A stretch of 47,994 nt of DNA from Dendronalium phyllosphericum CENA369 (GCF_016056275.1 NZ_JAECZA010000282.1:1-47994); one strand, 5' to 3'. Shown: positions 17,127 through 25,162, counted from the first letter of the stretch. Made by a program: numbers and translations. Notes: a model not told the origin generated them from the letters alone.

Positions 17127-18290
17127 GTGAACATAGAACAGTTTATCCAAAGAGCAGAAGCATTGCATCACCGTTTGGCAGATTTGTACCAGACAGCTAG
17201 CGTTTTGCCTTGGATTCCACCCGATCTTCTGCCACAAGCTTTTAAGGAACTCTACAGCAACTCAAAAATGGTGCAGCTAGCCGCAGAAGAACTTTATCAA
17301 CAAAATGAAGAACTCATACAAACACGAAATCTTCTAGAAGCAGAACGCCAACGCTACCAGAATTTATTTGAGTTTGCGCCAGATGGCTATTTAGTCACTA
17401 ATGCGGAAGGAATCGTTAAAGAAGCGAATCCAGCCGCAGCTAAGTTGCTCAACATTTCACAACAGTTTCTGATTGGCAAACTCATGACAAACTTCATCAG
17501 TCTTGAAGAACGACAGTGCTTTCGTACTGAACTTAATCAGCTATCGCAGTCAGACAGAATTAAAGAACTAGTCTTGCGGTTGCAGCAACACTGTGGCGAA
17601 TTTTTCGACGCAGCTTTAACAGTAGCAGTGGTTCGCAATCAATATGGGAGAGTCAGCTCTCTTCACTGGCTGCTGCGTAATATTAATGAATGCCAGCGAA
17701 CAGAATTAGTCTCAGCCGAGACAAATAGCGATCTCAGTCAAGGTCGCCCTGTATTAAAATATTCCAAAGGAGAAGCGATTCCTCTGAATCCACTAGTAAT
17801 TTGGTATGTTAGTCAGGGTTTAGTCAAGCTAAGTACTTTTTGTGAAAGCGGTGAAGAAGTGTTGATTGGATTAGCAACAGCACAAATGGTTTTTGGCTCT
17901 AATATGACTTCTTTACCTATTTACCAAGCCATAGCTTTGTCAGATGTAGAGTTAGTATCAATCTACGTAGCAGAAGTAGCAGTAACTCCAATGCTTAGTT
18001 ACACTTTGTTACCAAAAATGAATCAACGGTTACAGCAAACTGAATCTTTTTTAGTGATTTCTGGTAGGCGACGAGTAGAAGATCGGTTGCACCATCTGTT
18101 GCAGCTTTTGAAACGAGAAGTCGGCGAACCTGTAGGGGAGGGAATTCGCTTAAGTGTTCGCTTGACTCATGAAGATATCGCTAGCGCCTGTTGCACCACT
18201 AGAGTTACAATTACACGGTTGATAGGTAAATTACAACAACAAGGTTTAATTAGTTTTGACTTGAAAAAACATATAATATTCAAGGAATAG
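17127..18290 (+). CDS. PAS domain-Crp/Fnr family transcriptional regulator
   Basis: This 387-residue protein has a helical N-terminus (1-75). A PAS domain follows (about 76-190), with RYQNLFEFAPDGYLVTNAEG and EANPAAAKLLN. A cNMP-binding-like beta domain (about 215-300) comes next, and then a Crp-type winged helix (about 310-385) with RRVEDRLHHLLQLLKRE, LTHEDIASACCTTRVTITRLIGKLQQQGLI. The effector domain lacks the phosphate-binding cassette of true cAMP proteins, so the PAS domain probably supplies the signal. The start is GTG at 17127, with GGGAG seven bases upstream. It is the only DNA-binding regulator of this type in the window; targets are unknown. The gene has a very long upstream gap. 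Confidence 0.82.
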   Translation: MNIEQFIQRAEALHHRLADLYQTASVLPWIPPDLLPQAFKELYSNSKMVQLAAEELYQQNEELIQTRNLLEAERQRYQNLFEFAPDGYLVTNAEGIVKEANPAAAKLLNISQQFLIGKLMTNFISLEERQCFRTELNQLSQSDRIKELVLRLQQHCGEFFDAALTVAVVRNQYGRVSSLHWLLRNINECQRTELVSAETNSDLSQGRPVLKYSKGEAIPLNPLVIWYVSQGLVKLSTFCESGEEVLIGLATAQMVFGSNMTSLPIYQAIALSDVELVSIYVAEVAVTPMLSYTLLPKMNQRLQQTESFLVISGRRRVEDRLHHLLQLLKREVGEPVGEGIRLSVRLTHEDIASACCTTRVTITRLIGKLQQQGLISFDLKKHIIFKE

Positions 18291-18306
18291 AAAATCCAAA
18301 TAATTG

Positions 18307-18336
18307 AAAATTCAGACCCCAAAAAAGCTGAATTTT
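18307..18336 (+). terminator. Hairpin after the PAS-Crp gene
   Basis: AAAATTCAG (18307-18315) pairs with CTGAATTTT (18328-18336) across a 12-nt loop, 16 bp after the stop codon. The A-rich loop and the T4 at the end of the 3' arm are compatible with a weak terminator. Confidence 0.5.
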
Positions 18337-18843
18337 AGCGGTTAATACTACCTTTCTCTGTTCTTAATCTTCTATCGCAATTCTAAATTGGTTTTCAAAT
18401 GAATCATTGAAGTGAGTCATTATTTATTAAATTGGGATGTAACTGAGAGAGACACAGCAATATTAATATTCTGATTACTGCACAATATTAATAATATTGT
18501 GCCTCTACGACATTTGTTGGTTAACACTCCTGATTGCGCCAACATTATCATAAATTTGGGTGCTGGAAACAAGGACACCTAGTCTGGAAAAATCGCTCCA
18601 ATTAGGTAAAGACGACACTTGTTGCAATCGGAAGAACCCTAGCAAAGCAGTGTCTCTCCAAGACCGCGTTTTTCGTTTTCTCTTCATTTGCCTAGCTTAA
18701 AAACAATCTTTTTTGTTTTACATAACTAAATTAGAGTTTCGGATTGTGCCAAACAAATTAGATGTATATGCACTGAAAATAGCTTCCTTGATGCCAAAAG
18801 CATTCTCGAAGATAATAACAATCGGCCTGTTAAAAGATATGTT
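18337..18843. other. 507-bp intergenic region with a 23-bp palindrome
   Basis: At 18480-18502 two perfect 11-bp arms (GCACAATATTA / TAATATTGTGC) flank a single central A, followed by the dispersed CCTCTACGAC motif. A 60-codon leftward frame at 18505-18687 is basic and featureless, and I do not call it. No credible gene is seen between the two convergent genes. Confidence 0.5.
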
Positions 18844-19860
18844 TTAGTTTGAACTAGTCTCTAAGATGAAAGTCGAGTCCCAAGTATAAAGACCGACTTT
18901 TTCAGGTACTTTAGAGAATCGACCTGTGCGATAACCCCGCGATAACTCATTCAGCACCTTGCTTTTGATTTCTCTGACTTGCTCAGAATCTAGGTCTCCA
19001 TAAATTCCAGCAATGATTTCAGCAACAGTAAAAACTTTGCCAGGATTTTGCTGTAACAAAGAGGTGAGTGCATCTATCAAAAATTGTCCTTCATATACTT
19101 TGAGCATTGGGACTATTCTTGTCTGCGGGAGTATTACAGGTTTCTTCTTTTTGTTTTTAGCAGCTTGAGAGTAACCATTAGTACGATTAGAGGTTACTAA
19201 ACTTAAATCCAGAGTATAACAACCAGGTTCGTCAGGAATAGCTGACCAAGCGTTCCTTTCTCTACCCTGTGTTAGCGAAGATTGGACTCTACCTTTAACT
19301 ACTTTGAACACAGACGGGTCTAAATCTCCATAAAGCGATCGCACAATGAAATCTATATGACATACAGTACCAAGATGTTCTTCCAGTAGCTTTTTAATAG
19401 CTTCCATCCGAGTTAGAGGTTGATGTTCGGGTAGCATCGGAATATCAGCTACCTTGATAGAGTATTCTTTAACTTCTGTAAGTGTTTCTCTGGTTGACGT
19501 TGAGGACTTCTTGGTATCTTCAGCCATACCAGCAGAATTATCAATTTCTAAATTGTCATCTGACAATTTAGAAATTGATACTGAGTTATTGTCAGTGTGA
19601 GAAATGCGATCTGGCAAAGATACCAGTAAGCTTTGATGAGGAGATTCCCTTTGAATCGTTTCCAATGTAGAAAGTTTACCGTTAACATTCAAGCTAAAAG
19701 ACCAGTGAGACAACAAAGCTTCTACATGGTTAAGGTGCGATCGCGCCTGTGCGTATAAGTTTTCATACTCTTCTACGAGGCGAGCATAGTAATCTCGTAA
19801 TTCCACCAGTGGAGAGATTAAGGCTTGAGGAGGAGGTTCTAATTGCAATTGACTATTCAT
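18844..19860 (-). CDS. Protein with two winged-helix-like repeats
   Basis: In this 338-residue protein the N-terminal part (about 10-60) is helical and probably coiled (LVELRDYYARLVEEYENLYAQARSHLNHVEALL). A Ser/Thr-rich linker follows. Two homologous domains come next, at about 148-225 and 255-332. They share the pattern I-x2-L-x-YGDLD, a K/S-K-V-x-S/N-x-L-x-G helix and a closing P-x-x-x-G-x-YT strand. This looks like HARE-HTH-type or another winged-helix fold that binds nucleic acid or protein; the fold is inferred. It lies 11 bp downstream of a small zinc-ribbon gene on the same strand. I do not know a named family. Confidence 0.65.
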   Translation of the reverse strand: MNSQLQLEPPPQALISPLVELRDYYARLVEEYENLYAQARSHLNHVEALLSHWSFSLNVNGKLSTLETIQRESPHQSLLVSLPDRISHTDNNSVSISKLSDDNLEIDNSAGMAEDTKKSSTSTRETLTEVKEYSIKVADIPMLPEHQPLTRMEAIKKLLEEHLGTVCHIDFIVRSLYGDLDPSVFKVVKGRVQSSLTQGRERNAWSAIPDEPGCYTLDLSLVTSNRTNGYSQAAKNKKKKPVILPQTRIVPMLKVYEGQFLIDALTSLLQQNPGKVFTVAEIIAGIYGDLDSEQVREIKSKVLNELSRGYRTGRFSKVPEKVGLYTWDSTFILETSSN

Positions 19861-19871
19861 AACGCTTTAAA

Positions 19872-20117
19872 TCAACCTAAATCGATATCACTTTTGTAAG
19901 TCATTGGTCGAGGTTTGGCTTTTTGGGATGGCTGCTGGGACTTTTTCGGTGCTTGCGGAGGACGACATTGCTCGCAATATAGCGGACGAGGGCCATAAGT
20001 CTCGCGTTTTGTAGTCTGATTGCATTCTTTACAGACAAAGTTGAAAACACGAGTGTGAATTTGTCGTTTGTGGGCCCTGACTGTGTATTCTCTAACGTCA
20101 ATGAACTTACTTGCCAT
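19872..20117 (-). CDS. Small zinc-ribbon protein, 81 aa
   Basis: Starting at ATG 20117 (a TTG three codons upstream is possible), the protein begins [25 protein letters not shown]. It has one four-cysteine zinc ribbon, CKEC-x15-CEQC ([25 protein letters not shown]). The C-terminal tail is basic and Pro/Gln/Lys-rich ([14 protein letters not shown]). Such small ribbons usually bind RNA, DNA or ribosomes; the role is unknown. Eleven base pairs separate it from the downstream two-winged-helix gene, so the pair is likely one transcript and may act together. Confidence 0.7.
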   Translation of the reverse strand: MASKFIDVREYTVRAHKRQIHTRVFNFVCKECNQTTKRETYGPRPLYCEQCRPPQAPKKSQQPSQKAKPRPMTYKSDIDLG

Positions 20118-20413
20118 AGTCAACAATGATGAATCTTAATCCTATCAATATAGCTATTCAAGCAAATGAAATAGGATCAGTGTGTGTTTAATTGTAAGTT
20201 TTATTCAAATCTGTGATTTGAACGTGCATATATCCAAGTAAGAATGAGCCTTGGCTATCCTCTTGGCATATAGTTCATTATCAACATCTAGGTGCTATTT
20301 GAAAATTCCCTTTCCCCGAACCCAAGCCTTGCTGACTCTGCCTAGGGTCTTAACAAGTGGTCTTTAAACGAACGTTATATAAGTGGGTGGCGATACTGCT
20401 ACAATATTTCACC

Positions 20414-21343
20414 ATGTCTGAAAAAAAACAAATAGCACAAGGGAAAATATTGCTTAATCCTGGCGCTTTATGGACAAGTGTCAAAGAAACGACTGAACGC
20501 GCTTTGCAATGTGGGGCGTTGCTGCCAATACCAACAGATTTTGAATTTGTAGAACAGGATGGTCTGCTATTTCTGGTGCGAATTTTGTCTAACCTGAACC
20601 GCAAAAAAGCAGCCAAAGAAAAACAAGACAAACAAACTGCTAACTCTGGTAAGGATTTCAATCCCTTCCTTCCCTATGAAGAAGATTTATTTGTTGCGGA
20701 TATTTCTGATACTCATGTGTGTATCTTAAATAAATTCAACGTTGTTGACTATCACTTGCTGATTATCACTCGTGCTTTTGAGGAACAGGAAAGCTTACTC
20801 ACGCTGTCAGATTTTGCAGCCTTATGGGCATGTCTAGCTGACTTTGATGGTTTAGCGTTCTATAATGGTGGCAAAATTGCAGGTGCTAGTCAGCCACACA
20901 AACACTTGCAACTCGTACCTTTACCACTTGTGCCTTCGGGTTCGCAAATACCTATTGAACCGCTGCTAGCACTAGCACAATTTCACGATTCTATTGCAAC
21001 TATACCTGGATTTCCTTTTGTGCAAGCTTTTGCAAGACTAGATCCCGATTGGGTACAGTCTCCGTTAATAGCAGCAGAAGCGTTGCTCAAGTGTTATCGT
21101 GCTTTGTTGTCTGCTGTAGGTTTAGATGCAGTTGCAGACAATAAACAATCTGGAGCTTACAATCTTTTAGCTACACGAGAATGGATGTTAATCGTACCGC
21201 GATCGCAGGAGCATTTTCAGTCTATCTCTGTAAATTCATTAGGATTCGCGGGTGCTTTGTTGGTGCGGAACGAGCCAGAAATGCAGCTTCTGAAAAACCA
21301 AGGTCCAATGACCATTCTGAGAAATGTTGCAGTATCAAAGTAA
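20414..21343 (+). CDS. Diadenosine tetraphosphate phosphorylase (ATP adenylyltransferase)
   Basis: This 309-residue protein from ATG 20414 (an upstream GTG at 20357 would add 19 unlikely residues) has the ATP adenylyltransferase layout: an N-terminal domain, then the catalytic HIT-like motif QPHKHLQLVPLP with H162-K-H164-L-Q166, where the second His is expected to form the nucleotidyl intermediate. A C-terminal domain of ATP_transf type follows (SGAYNLLATREWMLIVPRS, NSLGFAGALLVRN). It phosphorolyses Ap4A to ATP and ADP, controlling stress-related dinucleotides in the cytosol. It is monocistronic, with a terminator just after the stop. Confidence 0.9.
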   Translation: MSEKKQIAQGKILLNPGALWTSVKETTERALQCGALLPIPTDFEFVEQDGLLFLVRILSNLNRKKAAKEKQDKQTANSGKDFNPFLPYEEDLFVADISDTHVCILNKFNVVDYHLLIITRAFEEQESLLTLSDFAALWACLADFDGLAFYNGGKIAGASQPHKHLQLVPLPLVPSGSQIPIEPLLALAQFHDSIATIPGFPFVQAFARLDPDWVQSPLIAAEALLKCYRALLSAVGLDAVADNKQSGAYNLLATREWMLIVPRSQEHFQSISVNSLGFAGALLVRNEPEMQLLKNQGPMTILRNVAVSK

Positions 21344-21344
21344 A

Positions 21345-21376
21345 GGAGTGGTAAAATCTCCACTCCCTTGATTTTT
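21345..21376 (+). terminator. Rho-independent terminator of the Ap4A phosphorylase gene
   Basis: GGAGTGG (21345-21351) pairs with CCACTCC (21360-21366), loop 8 nt, followed by CTTGATTTTT. It begins directly after the TAA. Confidence 0.75.
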
Positions 21377-21434
21377 GAGTATTTTTACTTGAAAATTCTT
21401 CTATTTCAAATCGCCACTGAAGAATTAGGTCAGT

Positions 21435-21941
21435 TCAAGCCTTTGTACTGGATGATTTAGATGCAATTTTTTTACCTAAGAATAAACCCAGTCCCAGCAC
21501 AGACAACCCAAGTATAGAGTTTGGTTCTGGAACAGGAGTATAAGTAATTGATTGAACACCTGCATCAGTTGGATCTTTCGGGTTGATAAAATTGCCACTG
21601 TAAACTGTGAAGGCATCAGGCACTACAAATTGCAATCCTAATCCTTGTCCTTGGGGAATTTTGCCTGAGAAGTTCGTCAACACTAACGCTGAAGAATCAT
21701 TCGCTTCGGTGTAGGACTGACCATTGTAAGTAGCAATAATCTTTAAACCCTCTGAAATTGTTACTTGTTGGTCTGCTGCGGCCGCTTCATCGAACGAAAA
21801 AGTGCCTGTGAGAGTTTTATCAACGTTAGCGAAACTATAAGTGAGGTTTGCAGCTTGGGCAGGCAAAGTCTCCCCTACCGAAAAAACCAGAACAGTTCCC
21901 ACTGTTGCAACTGCTAATTTCTTGAAGATGGAGTCAGTCAT
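21435..21941 (-). CDS. PEP-CTERM sorting domain-containing protein
   Basis: In this 168-residue exported protein the signal peptide is FKKLAVATVGTVLVFSVGETLPAQA (cleavage near residue 30). A beta-rich middle follows (NLTYSFANVDKTLTGTFSFDE, LKIIATYNGQSYTE). The C-terminal PEP-CTERM signal is VPEPNSILGLSVLGLGLFLGKK: a PEP motif, a hydrophobic helix and a basic end, recognised by exosortase. The protein is probably surface-displayed or linked to extracellular polysaccharide. No exosortase gene lies in the window. It is leftward, 109 bp after the phoA stop and behind a hairpin, so probably a separate unit from phoA. Confidence 0.85.
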   Translation of the reverse strand: MTDSIFKKLAVATVGTVLVFSVGETLPAQAANLTYSFANVDKTLTGTFSFDEAAAADQQVTISEGLKIIATYNGQSYTEANDSSALVLTNFSGKIPQGQGLGLQFVVPDAFTVYSGNFINPKDPTDAGVQSITYTPVPEPNSILGLSVLGLGLFLGKKIASKSSSTKA

Positions 21942-21993
21942 TTTTTCCCTTAATTAAAGAACAGTGCAAAAGTACCGAAAAGTTTGATGGCGC

Positions 21994-22017
21994 AGAGACG
22001 TGGTAAAACACGTCTCT
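21994..22017 (-). terminator. Hairpin downstream of phoA
   Basis: AGAGACGTG and CACGTCTCT form a perfect 9-bp stem with a 6-nt loop, 33 bp beyond the phoA stop and 52 bp before the PEP-CTERM gene. It has no T tract, so a terminator role is likely but not certain. Its sequence resembles the GAGACG-type dispersed repeats. Confidence 0.5.
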
Positions 22018-22050
22018 TGAAGCTTTTACGCCAGTATTCAGTGAAGTGAT

Positions 22051-24009
22051 TTATGAAAGTGGCGACCCTGTAAGGGCTGTTTTCATAGTCTGAAAAAGAT
22101 GACTTTGATCGACCACTCCCCGAACGCCAGGTGCAGTGTAAGTACCAGAACTATCGGTAAATTGCACATTTTGTCCTAGATATCGAGTTAGAGTTGATGA
22201 ATAAGCACCCTGATAGTACACAGGTACAATCCGTCGGCTGTGGCTACCCCAGAGGTACTTGTACTTGGGATCTGCCCCCCAAAAGTGACCGGCATCTTTA
22301 GGATTGTGCTTGTTGAAAGTGATATCTTTAGCGTTATATTTCAAGCCTCTGGCTTTACTGGGGTCAGGATTGGGAGTCAGCTTTGATACAAAGTCATCAT
22401 TTAAGGTTAGATAGTGGTCGTGGTCAGCTGTAACGAGTAGCAAGTTCTTGCTCCAACCACCGTTATTGTTAATCCAGGTAATGACTTGTTGGACTGCTTT
22501 ATCAAAATCATTCATGGTACCAATCAGGTTATCCATGTTGTCATCATGAGCAGACCAATCAATGTCGCCTCCTTCAACCATCAGCCAGAAACCATCTTTG
22601 TCTTTACCCAGAACAGTTAAGGCAGCTTTGGTCAAATCAGCTAAAGTCGGATTTTCGTTAACTTCTCTAGCGATAAAGCTAGCGTCGGTTTCACCAGGAG
22701 CTAAAGGACGCACAGTATCAGGTGTCGGGCCAGAAGTCGGATTACCTGCTGCATCAATTACAGGAACACAATCCGCAGCTGTGCCAGGAATTATCTGACC
22801 TGATGGACAGGGAGTTGCTGCTTTCACAACCGAGCTATAGAGCGAGGCGTTGTTTAGACCTGTGAGACTGTAGTCTCCCTTAGAAGAGCTAGTAGGAAGG
22901 TTGCCTTCTTGTCCGCGAGCACCGTATAGACCAAATAACTTGCCTCCCTTATTCGGGTCGATTTTAGCAGCAGTATTTAATAGTTTCTGAGTTGCATTCG
23001 GGCCGCGTTCTAAAAAGGTGTAGCCGTAACGATTGGAAGTAGGGTTATTTTTCAAATGCGTGTAAGTGTCTTCTGTAATATACACATAGTTAAAGACACC
23101 TTCTGCTGAACTTGTACTATCTTTATTGTCAAAGTCTTTAGGATGACCGCCACCCAACAAAACATTAGGCTGGAAGTTTAGTAATGTCTGTTGCAAAATG
23201 CTGTCTTGGTTGGTCTTGCTGGGATCGTATTTACTGTCGTACTTACTACGACGATTTACGAAAGAAGCAGCAGCACCAGGTGTAGCGTGGCTAACAGGTA
23301 CGGAAGTTACTAAACCTGTAGACTTGCCTTTTTCCTTGGCAATTTCCAGGACGGTTTTCAACTTTTTCTCGTAAATGTCTACTCCCATCGCATTGTTATA
23401 GCTCTTTACACCTGTATAAAGAGTTGTAGCGGTGTTAGCAGAGTCGGGATAACTATGTTTGATGTATTCTTTGTCGTAGGAACCGGGATTGGCTGGGGTG
23501 AGAGGAATCCAGGGAACGGGGCCGCCTTTATTTGGGTCATAACCCGTTAAGTTACCATCTGCTAGGCTATTGCCATCTAGGCGATCGCCAGGATTAAAAG
23601 GAGTAGGCTTAAATGAGAAGTTCGGGCGAACAGGACTTGCACCTGTGAGAGGATCGGAGCCATCAAGAGCAGAGTTACCTGTTAAATGAGGCTGGTCTTT
23701 GGGATTTTCTGGTGTATTTCCCTGAATGGTTGTCCCGTAGGTGGTTACTAGTCCATATCCAGTCAGATTTTGAAAGCTCAAACCAGAGCCTTTACCGCTG
23801 GTATAAAAAGGAGCGCCCTTGGCAAGTGCCCCGGCCCGCGCCATATTCCAACCCATACCATCGCCGATCATGATAATCACGTTAATCCCATTGCCAGCCG
23901 CTAAGGTCGGCTGAAAAACAGAATTCCCGAATACCAGTAAAACGGTACAAAGCAATCCAGCCATCGTTAAAGCTAGAAATCGCTTGTACTTTCGCAAAAG
24001 TGAAATCAT
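22051..24009 (-). CDS. phoA: Alkaline phosphatase, PhoA family
   Basis: This 652-residue protein has an N-terminal export signal or anchor (MISLLRKYKRFLALTMAGLLCTV). The catalytic signature includes IIMIGDGMG (first metal-binding Asp, D50), YPDSANTATTLYTG with S190 as probable phosphoserine nucleophile, EGGDIDWSAHDDN and LVTADHDHY (zinc ligands), and LWGSHSRRIVPV (last zinc-ligand His). It hydrolyses phosphomonoesters outside the cytoplasm. It is longer than E. coli PhoA (about 470), with an insertion before the Ser motif and a linker around 400-440. A strong RBS, AGAGGGG, precedes the ATG. It is the last gene of the CDF-peptide-phoA run, 41 bp after the small peptide gene, and is likely induced by low phosphate. 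Confidence 0.92.
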   Translation of the reverse strand: MISLLRKYKRFLALTMAGLLCTVLLVFGNSVFQPTLAAGNGINVIIMIGDGMGWNMARAGALAKGAPFYTSGKGSGLSFQNLTGYGLVTTYGTTIQGNTPENPKDQPHLTGNSALDGSDPLTGASPVRPNFSFKPTPFNPGDRLDGNSLADGNLTGYDPNKGGPVPWIPLTPANPGSYDKEYIKHSYPDSANTATTLYTGVKSYNNAMGVDIYEKKLKTVLEIAKEKGKSTGLVTSVPVSHATPGAAASFVNRRSKYDSKYDPSKTNQDSILQQTLLNFQPNVLLGGGHPKDFDNKDSTSSAEGVFNYVYITEDTYTHLKNNPTSNRYGYTFLERGPNATQKLLNTAAKIDPNKGGKLFGLYGARGQEGNLPTSSSKGDYSLTGLNNASLYSSVVKAATPCPSGQIIPGTAADCVPVIDAAGNPTSGPTPDTVRPLAPGETDASFIAREVNENPTLADLTKAALTVLGKDKDGFWLMVEGGDIDWSAHDDNMDNLIGTMNDFDKAVQQVITWINNNGGWSKNLLLVTADHDHYLTLNDDFVSKLTPNPDPSKARGLKYNAKDITFNKHNPKDAGHFWGADPKYKYLWGSHSRRIVPVYYQGAYSSTLTRYLGQNVQFTDSSGTYTAPGVRGVVDQSHLFQTMKTALTGSPLS

Positions 24010-24050
24010 TACAGTGCCCCTCTTATACCTAATCGAGCAATTGTTAGCGG

Positions 24051-24263
24051 TTAATACTGATAAAAGTTGGGTTCTAGATGTGTAGCCGCAAAGTCGGAAG
24101 ATGGAATCTGTTGTGGTTGTCTAGAGACCGTTGTGGTTTTAACTTGGTTAAAGGCAGTAGCTGTTTGTCGATCTGGTGTTGCTAAAGATAACAAGACTGC
24201 AAAAACCAAACCTGATATTAACCAAACCAATGAACGTTTGTACTGTTTTAGTAATGAAATCAT
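24051..24263 (-). CDS. Small exported peptide, 70 aa, with a PhoA-like leader
   Basis: The start MISLLKQYKRSLVWLISGL is clearly related to the start of PhoA (MISLLRKYKRFLALTMAGL). The shared pattern is MISLL-x2-YKR-x-L-x4-GL-x3-VLL. After the signal helix, residues 38-70 are polar (VKTTTVSRQPQQIPSSDFAAT, ending FYQY) with no known domain. Its ATG overlaps the CDF transporter stop by 4 bp (ATGA), a sign of translational coupling, and phoA follows 41 bp later. It may be a decayed phoA duplicate or a small periplasmic partner; the sequence alone cannot decide. Confidence 0.65.
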   Translation of the reverse strand: MISLLKQYKRSLVWLISGLVFAVLLSLATPDRQTATAFNQVKTTTVSRQPQQIPSSDFAATHLEPNFYQY

Positions 24264-25072
24264 CGAATCAGCTCCTGTAAAGTTGGAAATAATAGCTTTT
24301 GTGCTGAAGAGCGATCGCTACACATCTCTGTTTGTAAGTTACACAGGCAAGAAGTATTGCTAATATCGGCGACTTGACCGCGCAGACAATTAACGCTCTG
24401 AATCACCAGATAAGCAGCAAAAAGCGCTATCATCCCTGCCACTACCAAGCTGATGACTCCATCAGCCCAAGTCCAATTCAGCCAGATAACTGCGATCGCA
24501 GCCAGTACGGCTCCTACGGAACTGACTAAATCTGCCAACAGATGCAGAAATGCACCCCTGAGATTTAGGTCATGATGGCTACAACTGTGTAGACACAGAG
24601 CGTTAAGGCTGTTAACTGCCAGTCCAATCAATGCAGTTGCTAACATTGGTAAACCAAGAATCTCTGTATCTGGAGATTGCAGCCGTACCAAAGCTTCTTT
24701 GACGATCCAAGCAGCAATAAAAGCTAAACCAATGCCGTTAACCAAAGCTGCTAAAACTTCTAATCGATAGCGCCCAAACACAGTCCGCTGGGACATAGAA
24801 TTAGATAGCCAGATTGCCAATAGTGCCAGACCCAAAGCAGCTACATCCGAAAGAATATGCTGTGCATCTGCTAAAAGGGATAAGCTATGACTCCAAATTC
24901 CTGCACTTAATTCCACACAAAAAAAAGTGCTTAATAACACTAGAGCAGTCCATAGAGTTTGGACTTTTTGCTTAACCTCGTTTGATGGCACTGCATCTGA
25001 ATTGAGAGACTGACTAGAAGCTGGCTTGAATGCCGAGCTATCAGTCAAATGCTCTTGTGCTGAAAGCACCAT
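24260..25072 (-). CDS. Cation diffusion facilitator, zinc-type, without C-terminal domain
   Basis: This 270-residue CDF transporter has six predicted membrane helices between about 38 and 228. The zinc site is HxxxD in helix 2 (H72-ILS-D76) and HxxxD in helix 5 (H177-LLA-D181), the pattern linked to zinc selectivity. A short Cys/His loop, CLHSCSHHD, precedes helix 5. The usual cytoplasmic domain of about 80 residues is missing; in its place is a 40-residue tail with CLCNLQTEMC. It should export Zn2+ from cytoplasm to periplasm using the proton gradient. It overlaps the 70-residue peptide gene and leads to phoA, a zinc enzyme. A Pho-box-like array lies 50 bp upstream. Confidence 0.85.
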   Translation of the reverse strand: MVLSAQEHLTDSSAFKPASSQSLNSDAVPSNEVKQKVQTLWTALVLLSTFFCVELSAGIWSHSLSLLADAQHILSDVAALGLALLAIWLSNSMSQRTVFGRYRLEVLAALVNGIGLAFIAAWIVKEALVRLQSPDTEILGLPMLATALIGLAVNSLNALCLHSCSHHDLNLRGAFLHLLADLVSSVGAVLAAIAVIWLNWTWADGVISLVVAGMIALFAAYLVIQSVNCLRGQVADISNTSCLCNLQTEMCSDRSSAQKLLFPTLQELIR

Positions 25073-25106
25073 TCTGGATACCTAAATACCTGTACGTCTC
25101 AACCTA

Positions 25107-25162
25107 AATTTATCAGTGTGAAAGTTAACAATTTAGTAAGTCGGGTTTAATGGAAGGTAAAA
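25107..25162 (-). promoter_or_regulatory. Candidate Pho box and -10 element for the CDF-peptide-phoA run
   Basis: Reading leftward, four octamers occur at exact 11-bp spacing: TTTTACCT (25155-25162), ATTAAACC (25144-25151), CTTACTAA (25133-25140) and GTTAACTT (25122-25129). The cyanobacterial Pho box for SphR/PhoB is PyTTAAPyPy(T/A) repeated with 3-nt gaps. By my count these match it at 7, 5, 6 and 7 of 8 positions. TAAATT (25107-25112) begins ten bases beyond the last repeat and could be the -10. The site ends 50 bp before the CDF start. Confidence 0.5.

Noticed and set aside
16992-17237. Leftward 81-codon frame
   Set aside because: It overlaps the 5' end of the PAS-Crp gene on the other strand and has no features of its own.
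18505-18687. Leftward 60-codon basic frame
   Set aside because: No domain, and it starts next to a dispersed repeat.
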